Source of the DNA: Aerococcus agrisoli
Lineage (GTDB): Bacteria > Bacillota > Bacilli > Lactobacillales > Aerococcaceae
Length of the DNA: 49,484 nt
Reading direction: 5' to 3'
NCBI RefSeq assembly: GCF_003797145.1
Contig: NZ_RKMG01000010.1
Location: 879 to 50,362, forward strand
Under the pieces are notes generated by a model. It did no database searches. It saw only the letters and a list, made by a program, of their open reading frames with translations, and was not told the origin of the DNA. A program made the translations under genes and the position numbers. Shown piece after piece: positions 1 through 10,293 of this stretch (position 1 is the first letter of the stretch; each line of letters starts with the position of its first letter).

Positions 1-420
1 TGGTGAGAAGATAATCCGGTCAGTACCTTTTGCTTCACGTAATCCAGCAGTATAGCCTACTGGAATTGTAGATTTGATAATGATTGGTGCTTGTGTATCT
101 TGTGCTAATACATCATCCACAACGCCTTCAACTGAAGAAGTGTCAAATGAATTTGATGCTTCATCATAGTTTGTTGGTGTAGCAATGATCACAAGATCTG
201 TATCCGCATATGCATCATCTTTATCAGAAGTAGCACGCAAGTTTAACTCTTCGTTTGCTAAGTAATATTCAATTTCTTTATCAGAAATATGTGATTGTTT
301 ATTGTTTAGTAATTCCACAATGTTTGGATTTACTTCTAATGCCACAACTTCATTATGTTGCGCTAATAAGATTGCATTAGATAAACCGACGTATCCTGCA
401 CCTACTACTGTAATTTTCAT
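1..420 (-). CDS. ugd: UDP-glucose 6-dehydrogenase, N-terminal 140 residues (continues beyond the window)
   Basis: Oxidises UDP-glucose to UDP-glucuronate with NAD+ in the cytoplasm. The visible part starts MKITVVGAGYVGLS, a Rossmann GxGxxG motif, and later has VIIATPTNY and IIKSTIPVGYT, as in the short HasB/Cap3A-type enzymes of Gram-positive bacteria (about 390 residues). The start ATG (418-420) has a GGGAGG site nine to ten bases upstream. The rest of the gene is outside the window, so the catalytic Cys is not visible. A terminator at 586-623 and a possible promoter at 484-512 separate it from the flippase gene upstream, so it is probably its own unit at the end of the capsule locus. UDP-glucuronate is the substrate of the epimerase at 14372-15382. 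A UDP-ManNAc dehydrogenase is less likely, because the sequence follows the HasB pattern closely. Confidence 0.9.
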   Translation of the reverse strand, partial: MKITVVGAGYVGLSNAILLAQHNEVVALEVNPNIVELLNNKQSHISDKEIEYYLANEELNLRATSDKDDAYADTDLVIIATPTNYDEASNSFDTSSVEGVVDDVLAQDTQAPIIIKSTIPVGYTAGLREAKGTDRIIFSP

Positions 421-483
421 TTAATTAATTGCCTCCCGCATAAATAATATATATATAATGTTTTTGATTTTTTACATACTTTC

Positions 484-512
484 ATTGTAACACTTGCACT
501 TAATAGTTTAAA
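484..512 (-). promoter_or_regulatory. Possible promoter of ugd
   Basis: On the minus strand TTTAAA (507-512) is followed after 17 bp by TACAAT (484-489), about 65 bp before the ugd start. The -35 match is weak. The position between the upstream terminator and the gene supports it. Confidence 0.35.
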
Positions 513-585
513 AGACATTAAATGTTTTTTTGCGATTTATAAAAAATATTAAACATTTGTTCTCCTGGAAACACAGAAATATACT

Positions 586-623
586 AATAAAAAAGTCATG
601 TCCTATCCTAGGATCACGACTTT
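586..623 (-). terminator. Rho-independent terminator after the flippase gene
   Basis: On the minus strand AAAGTCGTGA..TCATGACTTT forms a stem with an inner TCCT/AGGA extension, followed by a run of T (the A run at 588-593 on the plus strand). It lies about 90 bp past the stop of the flippase gene and ends the capsule transcript before ugd. Confidence 0.75.
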
Positions 624-710
624 ACATTATCGAAACTAAAGAAAACACAACAAAACTAATATTTACACAATCCAATTAATATTTCAAGAATCCAACATCA
701 ATCAAGAAAA

Positions 711-2126
711 TTATTTTTTATTGATAAATCGTGAAATCATAACTTTAATATGTTTTCTGAATATCAGTATTATAACAAATATATATAATAAATACATTGC
801 TAAACTTGAAAACAGTGAAAATGAGTAATTAATTAGTATAAAAATAATAATTGAGAAAATTAATAGTGGAACTATAAATTTACTTTCTTTTTGTCCTAAA
901 CCCAAAGATTTTTCAACATAATTCTCTCCAGAAAATGCCCACATCGTCATGCAAATTAAAGAGACCACAAGTATTACCCTAATATCGTGAACAAAAAAGG
1001 CTACAGTATTAGTAACACTCAAATTTAAAATTAAGAAAAATGCATTATTATATAAATACTTCTTCTCTAATCTTTTAAGTCTGGAAAAATTAGCTGTAAT
1101 CAAACTATTAAATGATTGAAAAATCACTATTGGAAATAACAAAAATAAATATTGTAAAACGTTTATGTACTTAGTAAAAACTAAGCTTACAATCAAATTA
1201 ATTGGATAATATATTAGTAGTAAAAATAACGAAATTATTAGGAAACCGAACTTCACTTCTTTGTATACCTTACCATATGAATTTGTATCTAAGTTTTTTA
1301 AAGAAGGATAAAATACTACAGACATAGCAGAAATCAGTTGAATAGCAATATTTAACGTAGAGTAACCAAATGAAAAATAACCATATTCAACAATCTCAAA
1401 ATGATTTTGCACTACTATTTTCGGAACAGTCGTCATAAACATTGCAAAAATAGATGCTAACATTAGAGGCAATCCTGCCTTATAATTCTCTTTAATTTCG
1501 TCAATATTGTCCTTAACCTTTAAAGATTCACCAGTATTAAATATTAGGTTTCTGACGGTCCACAAATTATAACTCATTGCTAATATTCTGCAAAACAAAT
1601 TTAAAAGTATAATCCAATAATATGAACTATCTAAAACAAAAAAAATGGGTATTGATATAACGAATAACAATTTTTCCACTATATTTGCTATAGAATAATA
1701 TTTGAATCTCATGGTCATCTGATTAATATGTATGCAGAATCCATGTATATTGAATATGATAATATTAATTGTTACAAATAGTAGTGTTACTTTTTGATTA
1801 AACTCTAAAGGTAGAATTAGTAATATTGCAATACATATAATTGCAGAAACTACTCCCATAGTTATAACTACTCTGAAAAATAAATTGAACAAGTTTTTAG
1901 GTAAATTATCTATATTATTACCTGCATACCGGATATTAATACCATCGTTGAAACCTAACATAAAAAAGCCAACAAAACCGCTATAATACAAATATAACTG
2001 CCAATATGCATAGTTTTCAACAGAGGTTATTAGAGGGATAATGAATGACATTACTAAACCCAACACCAAAAGTAAAAAATTGGATGAAATCACTGTTAAT
2101 ATATTCTTAAATATTTTAGTATTCAT
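711..2126 (-). CDS. Polysaccharide flippase (Wzx/MOP superfamily)
   Basis: A 471-residue, very hydrophobic protein with about 12-14 predicted membrane segments. Its N-terminus (NILTVISSNFLLLVLGLV) and the pattern FFMLGFNDGINIRYAG fit the polysaccharide-transporter branch of the MOP superfamily. The inferred role is to flip the undecaprenyl-linked repeat unit across the membrane for the polymerase encoded at 6719. It is the last gene of the capsule transcript, 26 bp after the epimerase gene, and a terminator follows it. The coding sequence is markedly more AT-rich than the neighbouring capE-F-G genes, as is usual for serotype-specific genes. The specific substrate cannot be read from the sequence. 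Confidence 0.85.
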   Translation of the reverse strand: MNTKIFKNILTVISSNFLLLVLGLVMSFIIPLITSVENYAYWQLYLYYSGFVGFFMLGFNDGINIRYAGNNIDNLPKNLFNLFFRVVITMGVVSAIICIAILLILPLEFNQKVTLLFVTINIIIFNIHGFCIHINQMTMRFKYYSIANIVEKLLFVISIPIFFVLDSSYYWIILLNLFCRILAMSYNLWTVRNLIFNTGESLKVKDNIDEIKENYKAGLPLMLASIFAMFMTTVPKIVVQNHFEIVEYGYFSFGYSTLNIAIQLISAMSVVFYPSLKNLDTNSYGKVYKEVKFGFLIISLFLLLIYYPINLIVSLVFTKYINVLQYLFLLFPIVIFQSFNSLITANFSRLKRLEKKYLYNNAFFLILNLSVTNTVAFFVHDIRVILVVSLICMTMWAFSGENYVEKSLGLGQKESKFIVPLLIFSIIIFILINYSFSLFSSLAMYLLYIFVIILIFRKHIKVMISRFINKK

Positions 2127-2152
2127 TAATATCCCCCGTTAACTCAAAATTT

Positions 2153-3283
<1,131 letters not shown>

Positions 3284-3285
3284 AA

Positions 3286-4395
3286 TTAAACCTCCTCGTA
3301 ATACGTATCTGGGTTTTCTGATTCAAATACTTCATTTGCCCACATAACGGTTACCATATCTACATCCCCGGTGTTAACAATAGAATGTGTATATCCGGTT
3401 GGAATATCAACAACTTCTAATACTTCGCCAGTTACCGGATATTCAATAACTTTATCTTCACCATATTTTCTAAAACGAATCATTCCAGTTCCTTGAACAA
3501 CTAGGAATTTTTCATTTTTAGAGTGGTGCCAATGTTGTCCTTTAGTTATTCCTGGATGAGCAACATTTATAGACACTTGTCCTCTTTCTGGTGATTTTAG
3601 GAACTCTGTGAATGACCCTCTATCATCAGATTTCATATCTAATTTATACGAAAATTCATTTTCTGGTAAAAAACTCAAATATGTAGCATATAATTTTTTA
3701 CTTAAACCATCCTCTTGATTAGGTACATATAAATTCTCACGGCTAGATTTAAAACTCTTAATTAAATACGCAATTTGCCCAACTGTAGTTTTATAGGTTA
3801 CTGGTACAACATTAAACACTCCATCAAAATGAGCTTCATCTTTTAAGGCTAATTTTAATTCTGCGATTACATCATCAATATAAGTTAATTCAATCGGTGC
3901 TTCTGGGTCATTAACCTGAATTTCTTCATTTCTAGAAACACGATGACAAAAAGTAGCGACTACTGTATTGTAGTTAGGACGGCTCCATTTTCCAAAAAGA
4001 TTAGCAAAACGATATACATAAACTTTTGTACCCGTTTCTTTACTATATTGGAACATTAAATCTTCCCCAGCTTTTTTACTTTTACCGTATGGATTGTCTA
4101 AAGCTGCTTGAATAGATGAACTAATAACAATCGGTGCTTTGTTATTATGTTTTTTTAATAGGCCTAGTAAATCCGATGTAAGTCCAAAGTTACCAGTCAT
4201 GAATTCTTCTTCATTTTCAGGACGATTAACTCCAGCTAGATGAAAAACAAAGTCCGCTTCTTTAGCCCAATTTTCTAGATTTTCGAAAGGAGTTTCGCGA
4301 TCATACTCAAAAATTTCACCAATTTGATTAGCTTTTAAATCTGCTACGAGATTACTCCCAACAAATCCTTTAGAACCTGTAATTAAAATCTTCAT
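3286..4395 (-). CDS. capF: UDP-2-acetamido-2,6-dideoxy-hexulose reductase CapF (SDR plus cupin)
   Basis: 369 residues, the same length as S. aureus CapF. The N-terminal half is an extended short-chain dehydrogenase: GSKGFVGSN nucleotide motif, then NPYGKSKKAGE with the YxxxK pair. The C-terminal half is a cupin with GQHWHHSKNEKF metal ligands. In the known pathway the cupin domain epimerises C3 and the SDR domain reduces C4 with NADPH, acting between CapE and CapG on the way to UDP-L-FucNAc. The gene begins directly after the capE stop codon, so translation is probably coupled. No truncation or missing key residue is seen. Confidence 0.93.
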   Translation of the reverse strand: MKILITGSKGFVGSNLVADLKANQIGEIFEYDRETPFENLENWAKEADFVFHLAGVNRPENEEEFMTGNFGLTSDLLGLLKKHNNKAPIVISSSIQAALDNPYGKSKKAGEDLMFQYSKETGTKVYVYRFANLFGKWSRPNYNTVVATFCHRVSRNEEIQVNDPEAPIELTYIDDVIAELKLALKDEAHFDGVFNVVPVTYKTTVGQIAYLIKSFKSSRENLYVPNQEDGLSKKLYATYLSFLPENEFSYKLDMKSDDRGSFTEFLKSPERGQVSINVAHPGITKGQHWHHSKNEKFLVVQGTGMIRFRKYGEDKVIEYPVTGEVLEVVDIPTGYTHSIVNTGDVDMVTVMWANEVFESENPDTYYEEV

Positions 4396-5445
4396 CTACT
4401 TAGTAGCCTCCCATTTAGCTAATTCTTCTTGTACTAATGGCACAGTTAATAGTTTAGCTGCTACTTCATCAACAGATAGTAATTCTGTATTACTAGAATT
4501 AAATTCAGTTAACGTATTTCTATCTTCATTTCCTTCAACAAAGAATTTGTCATAGTTTAAGTCGCGTTTATCAGATGGTACGCGATAAAAATCACCCATA
4601 TCAAATGCTCGATCACATTCTTCATTAGTTAATAAAGTTTCATACATTTTCTCACCATGACGGATACCAATTACTTTGTCTTTAGCTTCAGGTTCGAAAA
4701 TATTTCTTACTGCATCTCTTAAAACACCAATCGTTGAAGCTGGTGCTTTTTGGACCATAATATCCCCTGATTCTGCATTTTCAAAAGCATACACTACTAA
4801 CTCTACTGCTTCTTCCAAAGTCATAATAAAGCGTGTCATATCTGGATCAGTAACTGTTAAATCATTACCAGATTTAATTTGTTCAATGAATAAAGGCACA
4901 ACAGATCCCCTCGAAGCCAGAACATTACCATATCTTGTTACAGCGATAGTAGTTTGTTCAGGGTCGACTGTTCGAGCTTTAGCAACTGCAACTTTCTCCA
5001 TCATTGCTTTTGAAGTACCCATTGCGTTAATTGGGTAAGCGGCTTTGTCAGTTGATAAACAAATTACTTTCTTCACTTTTGCTTCGATTGCAGCTTGTAA
5101 AACATTTTCTGTACCGAAGACATTAGTCTTTACAGCTTCCATTGGGAAAAATTCACATGAAGGAACTTGTTTTAACGCTGCTGCATGGAATACATAGTCC
5201 ACACCGTGCATTGCATTACGAACACTATTAATATCACGAACATCTCCAATATAAAATTTAATTTTTTCACTATTAACTGGATCTTTTTGTTGATATTTAT
5301 GACGCATATTATCTTGTTTTAATTCATCACGAGAAAAAATACGAATTTCTTTTAAATCTGAATCCAAATATTTATCTAATACGGCATTACCAAAAGATCC
5401 TGTACCACCTGTAATTAATAATGTTTTACCTTTAAAATTTTTCAT
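4396..5445 (-). CDS. capE: UDP-GlcNAc 4,6-dehydratase/5-epimerase CapE
   Basis: A 349-residue FlaA1/CapE-type SDR. Seen: ITGGTGSFGNAVLDKYL (GxxGxxG cofactor motif), FHAAALKQVPSCEFFP, LSTDKAAYPINAMGTSKAMME and VTRYGNVLASRGSVVP. As in CapE enzymes the usual Tyr of the YxxxK motif is Met (MGTSK). It converts UDP-GlcNAc to a 4-keto-6-deoxy-L-arabino product, the first step to UDP-L-FucNAc. It is followed immediately by capF. A GAGG-type site is present upstream of ATG at 5443-5445. A CapD-type dehydratase, needed for a D-FucNAc or QuiNAc branch, is not in this window. Confidence 0.92.
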   Translation of the reverse strand: MKNFKGKTLLITGGTGSFGNAVLDKYLDSDLKEIRIFSRDELKQDNMRHKYQQKDPVNSEKIKFYIGDVRDINSVRNAMHGVDYVFHAAALKQVPSCEFFPMEAVKTNVFGTENVLQAAIEAKVKKVICLSTDKAAYPINAMGTSKAMMEKVAVAKARTVDPEQTTIAVTRYGNVLASRGSVVPLFIEQIKSGNDLTVTDPDMTRFIMTLEEAVELVVYAFENAESGDIMVQKAPASTIGVLRDAVRNIFEPEAKDKVIGIRHGEKMYETLLTNEECDRAFDMGDFYRVPSDKRDLNYDKFFVEGNEDRNTLTEFNSSNTELLSVDEVAAKLLTVPLVQEELAKWEATK

Positions 5446-5464
5446 TTTAATTATCTCCTCAAAT

Positions 5465-6715
5465 TTAATTGCTTAAAATTTTATCAACAGTATACTCTGG
5501 GGTATTCCTCTTAAAAATTTCTTTTATAGCGTCATATTCCACTCTATTGTTCCAATTTGCTTTCATAAATTTATCTATTTTCATCAAATTCGTTTTTTCA
5601 TCATCATTTTCGTTAATCAATAATGCTAAAGGATATTTTTTTAGGTAAGGATTTGATGAATCACCTTCAAATTTATAGAAATGGATAATTGGTTTTCCAG
5701 ATGCCATATATTCAAAAATTTTTGAAGGAATCATGTCCGAATTAGAATTTCCAATGCTTAATAAAAAATTAGATTCACGAATTTTCACTAAACTATCTTC
5801 ATGACTAATCAAACCTCTACGTGCAATTTTACCAGACGTTTTTTTCTCAAATTCTTTTATAAGACTTTCGCAGTCACCTCTTGAATAAAAATCAAGCTGT
5901 ATATTTTGTTTTATTAATTTTCCAAATATTTCTAAGGCTGACTGTGGATTTCGTCTATTAGAATCTAATCCACCAGTATATATAATTTTAATCGATTTAG
6001 ATGCTTCTTGGTTGTTCAATTTAGTATTAAATCTATTAGTTAACAGAGGTATATCTACGAACTCCATTTTATTCCGAAATTTATCATACCTATTCATTTT
6101 ATGAAAATTTTCATGTGACTTCATCAATAGAATTTTATCAGCAATAGAATAAAAACGTTTTTCCCAATTCCAACCTATTTTCTGAAGTAAGTTTGAATTT
6201 AAATATTTTCCCGATCCTGTGTTTGATAGGCTATCGAGAACATACATAACATATTTTATATTATTAAACTTTTTCTTTAAAAGATGGCCGCTTATTAAGC
6301 CTTCAATCGGATTAAAAGAAGAAATTACTATTTTAAAATCATTTCTTTTATGTAATTTAAGTGCCTGTCTATAAAATTTATAGATGGTATATAGAGACGT
6401 CACAGGATAAATGGGTAAATATATTAATAATTTTGTCCTCTTCATAAAAAAAGCTATCGATCTTAGAATTTCTGAAAGTCTAAAGTTTTGAATATTTGAA
6501 CTAAACACATTTAAATCATGGAATAGAGTCATTCCTATTCTATAAACAAAAACGCCATTAATTATTTCTTCTTTTTGTAAATTATAATCTCCATAACATA
6601 TTAGGTGAACCTCAAATCCTCTCGCTATAAGTTCCTGCATTATTTCATCTGAACATATTCCATTCGCACCAGCGACAGGATAATAGTTAGAGGTGAAAAA
6701 CAATATTTTTTCCAT
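5465..6715 (-). CDS. Glycosyltransferase family 4
   Basis: 416 residues with GT-B organisation. The N-terminus (ILFFTSNYYPVAGANGICSDE) carries the Gly-rich acceptor-side loop, IIYTGGLDSNRRNPQS opens the donor domain, and IPSKIFEYMASGKPIIHF is the C-terminal E-x7-E-like nucleotide-sugar region of GT4. It probably adds one sugar to the lipid-linked capsule repeat unit on the cytoplasmic face. By position next to capE-F-G it resembles S. aureus CapL, which transfers L-FucNAc; that donor assignment is inference. It starts 3 bp after the polymerase gene stop and lies 19 bp before capE, in one operon. Confidence 0.85.
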   Translation of the reverse strand: MEKILFFTSNYYPVAGANGICSDEIMQELIARGFEVHLICYGDYNLQKEEIINGVFVYRIGMTLFHDLNVFSSNIQNFRLSEILRSIAFFMKRTKLLIYLPIYPVTSLYTIYKFYRQALKLHKRNDFKIVISSFNPIEGLISGHLLKKKFNNIKYVMYVLDSLSNTGSGKYLNSNLLQKIGWNWEKRFYSIADKILLMKSHENFHKMNRYDKFRNKMEFVDIPLLTNRFNTKLNNQEASKSIKIIYTGGLDSNRRNPQSALEIFGKLIKQNIQLDFYSRGDCESLIKEFEKKTSGKIARRGLISHEDSLVKIRESNFLLSIGNSNSDMIPSKIFEYMASGKPIIHFYKFEGDSSNPYLKKYPLALLINENDDEKTNLMKIDKFMKANWNNRVEYDAIKEIFKRNTPEYTVDKILSN

Positions 6716-6718
6716 GAA

Positions 6719-7867
6719 TTACATTATCTCCCTCTCATTTTTTTTACCTTCTGCATTTACCGCCAAACCAACTGCAATGAATGGTACGTATGATGCAGTC
6801 AGGTCAAAGGATATGTTCCACACAACCAGAAAATATAATGCTAAGGAAGAAATTACTAATAAATCCCCTTTGGTAACTGCTGATTTCCAAATTGATTTAA
6901 TTAACATTGAAACAATCAATATAAATATTACTGTAGCGATTAATCCTCCAGCAATTGAAACTTCTAAAAGTATATTATGTGGATACCCTGGTAAACCAGA
7001 AAAATCATCTAATCCCCTTCCTAGTGGATTATTTTTAATGATTTCAATAGCTTTAGTATAGATATAATATCTGGGCTCATTAGTAAAATTAGCTAACCCA
7101 TCAAATCTAGCTATCCAATATTGAGAAACATTACTTACTATTATATAAATTATAGATATAATAATAATTATTGTTATAAATAACGATCGTAATTTTGAAG
7201 CTATATTCTTTTCCCTTAAAATGATGGCTAAAATAAAGAATGTGGGAATAAGTACAGATAAAATAACTGGAGACCTACCCTGTAATGAACTAACTGCAAT
7301 TATCGAAACAATTAACACGAGTATTCTTGTCATAACACTTACTTTCTTATAATGCTTAAAATTAGAAATCAAATCAATCACGTTAACAACAATCGCTGCC
7401 GCTAAGGGTAGCCCCAAAGTTAAATAATGTTGTCCTAAAGATAAATCCAATTCAATTACTCCCATTAACGAACCTATAGATAGCAACCCCCCCCATACTA
7501 TTTGATAGAAAAAGATTCTATGCAAATCAGAATATTCAAATAAGATTGTCGCACCAATAACAATAAGTATTACGGAACTATACTGTGCAAAATCAGATAA
7601 GTTAACAATACTAGAATTTGCTAAAGAATTCGCAATCATTATTAGCCAAAGTGTGATAAACAAAAATAAAAATTTATTTTGCGTATTCGAAAACAATAGT
7701 TTGCCCTTTTTAAAAATCATGACGCGTGTTAACCCAAATACCCAAATTGATACCAGCGTTAGAATGTTTACCGCTTCACTTGAATATATTATTTTTATAC
7801 TTGGTATGTTCATACCTACAAATAAGGCGAACGATATAATATAATCTAAATATTTTTTTATGACCAA
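6719..7867 (-). CDS. O-antigen/capsule polymerase-like membrane protein (Wzy type)
   Basis: About 382 residues with roughly ten to twelve hydrophobic segments and a large loop (residues about 230-270) around WIARFDGLANFTNEPRYY and NPLGRGLDDFSGLPGYPHN. That N-x-L-G-R-G-x-D-x-F then PHN pattern is typical of the Wzy_C/O-antigen ligase-polymerase fold. The inferred job is to polymerise flipped repeat units outside the membrane. I choose the TTG at 7865-7867 as start: AGGGAG lies 8 bases upstream. A longer frame from ATG at 7927 has no clear ribosome site. The gene is strongly AT-rich, and the flippase and a GT4 are in the same operon. Confidence 0.82.
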   Translation of the reverse strand: MVIKKYLDYIISFALFVGMNIPSIKIIYSSEAVNILTLVSIWVFGLTRVMIFKKGKLLFSNTQNKFLFLFITLWLIMIANSLANSSIVNLSDFAQYSSVILIVIGATILFEYSDLHRIFFYQIVWGGLLSIGSLMGVIELDLSLGQHYLTLGLPLAAAIVVNVIDLISNFKHYKKVSVMTRILVLIVSIIAVSSLQGRSPVILSVLIPTFFILAIILREKNIASKLRSLFITIIIIISIIYIIVSNVSQYWIARFDGLANFTNEPRYYIYTKAIEIIKNNPLGRGLDDFSGLPGYPHNILLEVSIAGGLIATVIFILIVSMLIKSIWKSAVTKGDLLVISSLALYFLVVWNISFDLTASYVPFIAVGLAVNAEGKKNEREIM

Positions 7868-7998
7868 TTTTTTTCTCCCTATAATTCCCTTCCGTTCATT
7901 AACTTGAAAATTGCATATCAAATACATATCTGTACCAAATAATGTGATTTTCCTAACTTTTGTAATTTGATAAAAGGTAGAATGATATCTAAAAAATA

Positions 7999-8859
7999 CT
8001 ATAGTTCTGTATATTTTATAGATTCATGAAAATCTCTGATTTGATAGTTCATATTCGCATAGGTACTTAATGATTTATCATATAGCTGATTACCAAAAAC
8101 TTTATCAACTATTTTAATTTTATTTTTTAAAACTAAAATAACACCATTACCAATCTTAGTAAAAAAGATTTTGTGATTATGAACTTGAGCAACTTCCCGA
8201 ACTAGATTACTAGTTTCTACATATTTTTCATTCTGAGGATGATAAATTCCAGAATTCTCGTTATCAATTAATAATCTAATAAATTCATTTAAATTGTCAA
8301 TATGAAGCATGCTTCTTTTATTTTTGAAATCTGGAAATATTGGTGTTTTTTGTGCCAACTTAGATAATAAAGGATAATTACCTTTAGATCCTTTTCCATA
8401 TATCATAGGAGGGCGTATGATAGCAATTTTAAAATTATCATTTGCTAATGGCATAATACCCAATTCGCCTTGTAATTTACTATCACCGTAAAAGTTGGCT
8501 GGTTCTGGTTTAGTATCTTTTTCTATCATACCGTTTTCGGTTTTACTAGCCCCGTACACAATCATAGAGGATAAGTGGATAAACTGGTTTACTTCATCAA
8601 TCTTTGCCTTGCCAGCTAGTTCAATTGTTAAATCACGATTTACTTGATAATAAAGTTCTTCAAGAGAAGCATCTGACGAATTATGTGCGATTCCTGCTAC
8701 ATTTAGTACAACATCATATACATTCCAATTTTGGTTTTTCCAATCATCATTTCGAACAGAGATTTTAGTTATTTTATAATCATCCTGCCATTGGCTAACC
8801 CATTCTTCAAATTTATTGCCGATGTATGAATTTTGACCTGTAATTAAAATTTTCTTCAT
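7999..8859 (-). CDS. NAD-dependent epimerase/reductase, CapN/WbpV-like SDR
   Basis: 286 residues of the extended SDR type: ILITGQNSYIGNKFEEW cofactor motif, VLNVAGIAHNS, LSSMIVYG and NFYGDSKLQGE with the YxxxK pair. The family partner of small phosphoglycosyltransferases (CapN with CapM, WbpV with WbpL) reduces a UDP-4-keto-6-deoxy-GlcNAc to UDP-D-FucNAc or UDP-D-QuiNAc. Its start codon overlaps the stop of the phosphoglycosyltransferase gene (ATGA), which strongly suggests it makes that enzyme's donor. The needed 4,6-dehydratase of the CapD type is not visible here and may lie outside. A gap of 131 bp separates it from the polymerase gene. Confidence 0.75.
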   Translation of the reverse strand: MKKILITGQNSYIGNKFEEWVSQWQDDYKITKISVRNDDWKNQNWNVYDVVLNVAGIAHNSSDASLEELYYQVNRDLTIELAGKAKIDEVNQFIHLSSMIVYGASKTENGMIEKDTKPEPANFYGDSKLQGELGIMPLANDNFKIAIIRPPMIYGKGSKGNYPLLSKLAQKTPIFPDFKNKRSMLHIDNLNEFIRLLIDNENSGIYHPQNEKYVETSNLVREVAQVHNHKIFFTKIGNGVILVLKNKIKIVDKVFGNQLYDKSLSTYANMNYQIRDFHESIKYTEL

Positions 8860-9485
8860 TCTTGATCATCCTTCACATCTTGCTTGGCTTTCTCAATGAC
8901 ACCGGTACCACCTTCAACAACACCGTCACTTTTTAAAACACTGAAAATTGTGCCAAAGAAACATTTTATGTCAAAGAAGAAAGAGATATTTTGAACATAA
9001 TCACCATCGAGTTTAGCTTTAATCGGGATTTCAAGTTCATCACGACCATTGATTTGTGCCCATCCTGTTAAACCTGGTCTAACATCATTCGCACCATAAT
9101 TATCACGCTCTTCAATCAAGTCATATTGATTCCATAAGGCAGGTCTAGGGCCAATTATAGCCATCTCCCCTTTTACAATATTAATCAGTTGGGGTAATTC
9201 ATCTAGACTAGTTTTCCGTAAAAATTTACCTGATTTTGTGATAAATGCTTCTGGAACATTTAATAGATGTGTTGGCATATCAGCAGGTGTATCACTTCTC
9301 ATCGATCTAAATTTATATATTTCAAATAATTCTTTATTTTTCCCTACACGTTTTTGTTTGAAGAAAACAGGACCAGGAGAATTCGTCTTAATCCAAATGG
9401 CAATAATTAAAAACAATGGACTTAAAACAATTAAAGCAACTAGGGAAATCAAGAAGTCTAGTATCCTCTTGAAATATTTATACAT
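8856..9485 (-). CDS. Initiating phosphoglycosyltransferase (monotopic, bacterial sugar transferase family)
   Basis: 209 residues, a small monotopic PGT. One re-entrant hydrophobic helix (LDFLISLVALIVLSPLFLII) is followed by KTNSPGPVFFKQKRVG, YKFRSMRSD, the catalytic Asp-Glu pair in TSLDELPQL, and GPRPALWNQY..RPGLTGWAQINGRD. It transfers a sugar-1-phosphate from a UDP-sugar to undecaprenyl phosphate and so starts the repeat unit. The downstream CapN-like gene suggests D-FucNAc or D-QuiNAc as that sugar (inference). The start at 9485 is chosen because GGGAGG lies 8 bases upstream; an in-frame ATG further out (9524) has no site. Confidence 0.88.
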   Translation of the reverse strand: MYKYFKRILDFLISLVALIVLSPLFLIIAIWIKTNSPGPVFFKQKRVGKNKELFEIYKFRSMRSDTPADMPTHLLNVPEAFITKSGKFLRKTSLDELPQLINIVKGEMAIIGPRPALWNQYDLIEERDNYGANDVRPGLTGWAQINGRDELEIPIKAKLDGDYVQNISFFFDIKCFFGTIFSVLKSDGVVEGGTGVIEKAKQDVKDDQE

Positions 9486-9512
9486 GTTTTTTCCTCCCAA
9501 ATGATAATGAAG

Positions 9513-9545
9513 GAGGCACCTCATTTAGTGATGCCTCTTTTGTAA
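9513..9545. other. Intergenic stem-loop between the nucleotidyltransferase and phosphoglycosyltransferase genes
   Basis: GAGGCA ... TGCCTC with inner TCA/TGA pairs forms a hairpin. A T run follows only on the plus strand, where there is no gene, so on the transcribed minus strand it is not a clear terminator. It could be an RNA processing or stability element. Confidence 0.4.
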
Positions 9546-9549
9546 CTAT

Positions 9550-10293
9550 TTAAGCTTCGTCATTCGTAAATAGTTTCTGAACTTGCTCATAACTTTCTAG
9601 TGTTCCTATATCGTAGCGGTATTCATCAAATACAAAACCATACACTGAACTATGATCTAATAGATACGGTATAAAGTTCCCATTGGCATCCATATTGTGG
9701 CCTTCATTTTTATAAGCATCGAAAAGTATTAAATCCTCTTTTTGGATGATATAAAAAGTTGGTACAGCATATGGATAATTCACTTGTGCTGGTTTTTCTT
9801 CAAATCCGATAATCTTGCCACTTTTATCAATATCGGCTGTGCCACCACGTACTAGTTGTTTAAGGTCATCTTCTTTGTAAATGGATATTGCATTACCTTC
9901 GTGCGCTTTGTAGAAGCTTACTAAGTCTACAAGTGAAAAACCAAAAAGGTTATCTCCGGCTGCAATCATCAAATCATCTTCAACTTTTGCTTGTTCAATT
10001 ACAAAGTGAATATCACCTAAAGCACCTAAACGATCTTCATTCGATAAAGTACCATCATTGATTACTGTTAACTTGATGTCATAAGTAGCTTCTTTTGCCC
10101 ATTCTTCAAAGTGAGTATGAAACTTATCATTGGTAACGATAAAGATTTCATCTAGTTCCTCAACGGCAACCATTTTTTCCACGATGGAATCTAATATAGT
10201 TTGGTTACCAACTTTTAATAATGGCTTGGGTTGATTTTTCGTTAGTGGGTATAGTCTAGTTGCATAACCAGCTGCTAGAATAATTGCTTTCAT
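9550..10293 (-). CDS. Sugar-phosphate nucleotidyltransferase family protein
   Basis: 247 residues of the NTP_transferase fold. The N-terminal signature MKAIILAAGYATRLYPLTK followed by QPKPLLKVGNQ is the NTP-binding loop and Lys. AAGDNLF supplies the metal-binding Asp, and GFEEKPA is the sugar-binding Glu-Lys motif. It would join a nucleotide to a sugar-1-phosphate (or a similar phosphate). Its start codon overlaps the stop of the GHMP kinase gene by one base, so kinase and transferase probably act in sequence on the same sugar. Which nucleotide and sugar are used cannot be read; LicC-like cytidylyltransferase activity is an alternative. Confidence 0.8.
   Translation of the reverse strand: MKAIILAAGYATRLYPLTKNQPKPLLKVGNQTILDSIVEKMVAVEELDEIFIVTNDKFHTHFEEWAKEATYDIKLTVINDGTLSNEDRLGALGDIHFVIEQAKVEDDLMIAAGDNLFGFSLVDLVSFYKAHEGNAISIYKEDDLKQLVRGGTADIDKSGKIIGFEEKPAQVNYPYAVPTFYIIQKEDLILFDAYKNEGHNMDANGNFIPYLLDHSSVYGFVFDEYRYDIGTLESYEQVQKLFTNDEA

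Noticed and set aside
4676..5038. Plus-strand frame inside capE
   Set aside because: Antisense to a well-conserved gene, no ribosome site and no family resemblance.
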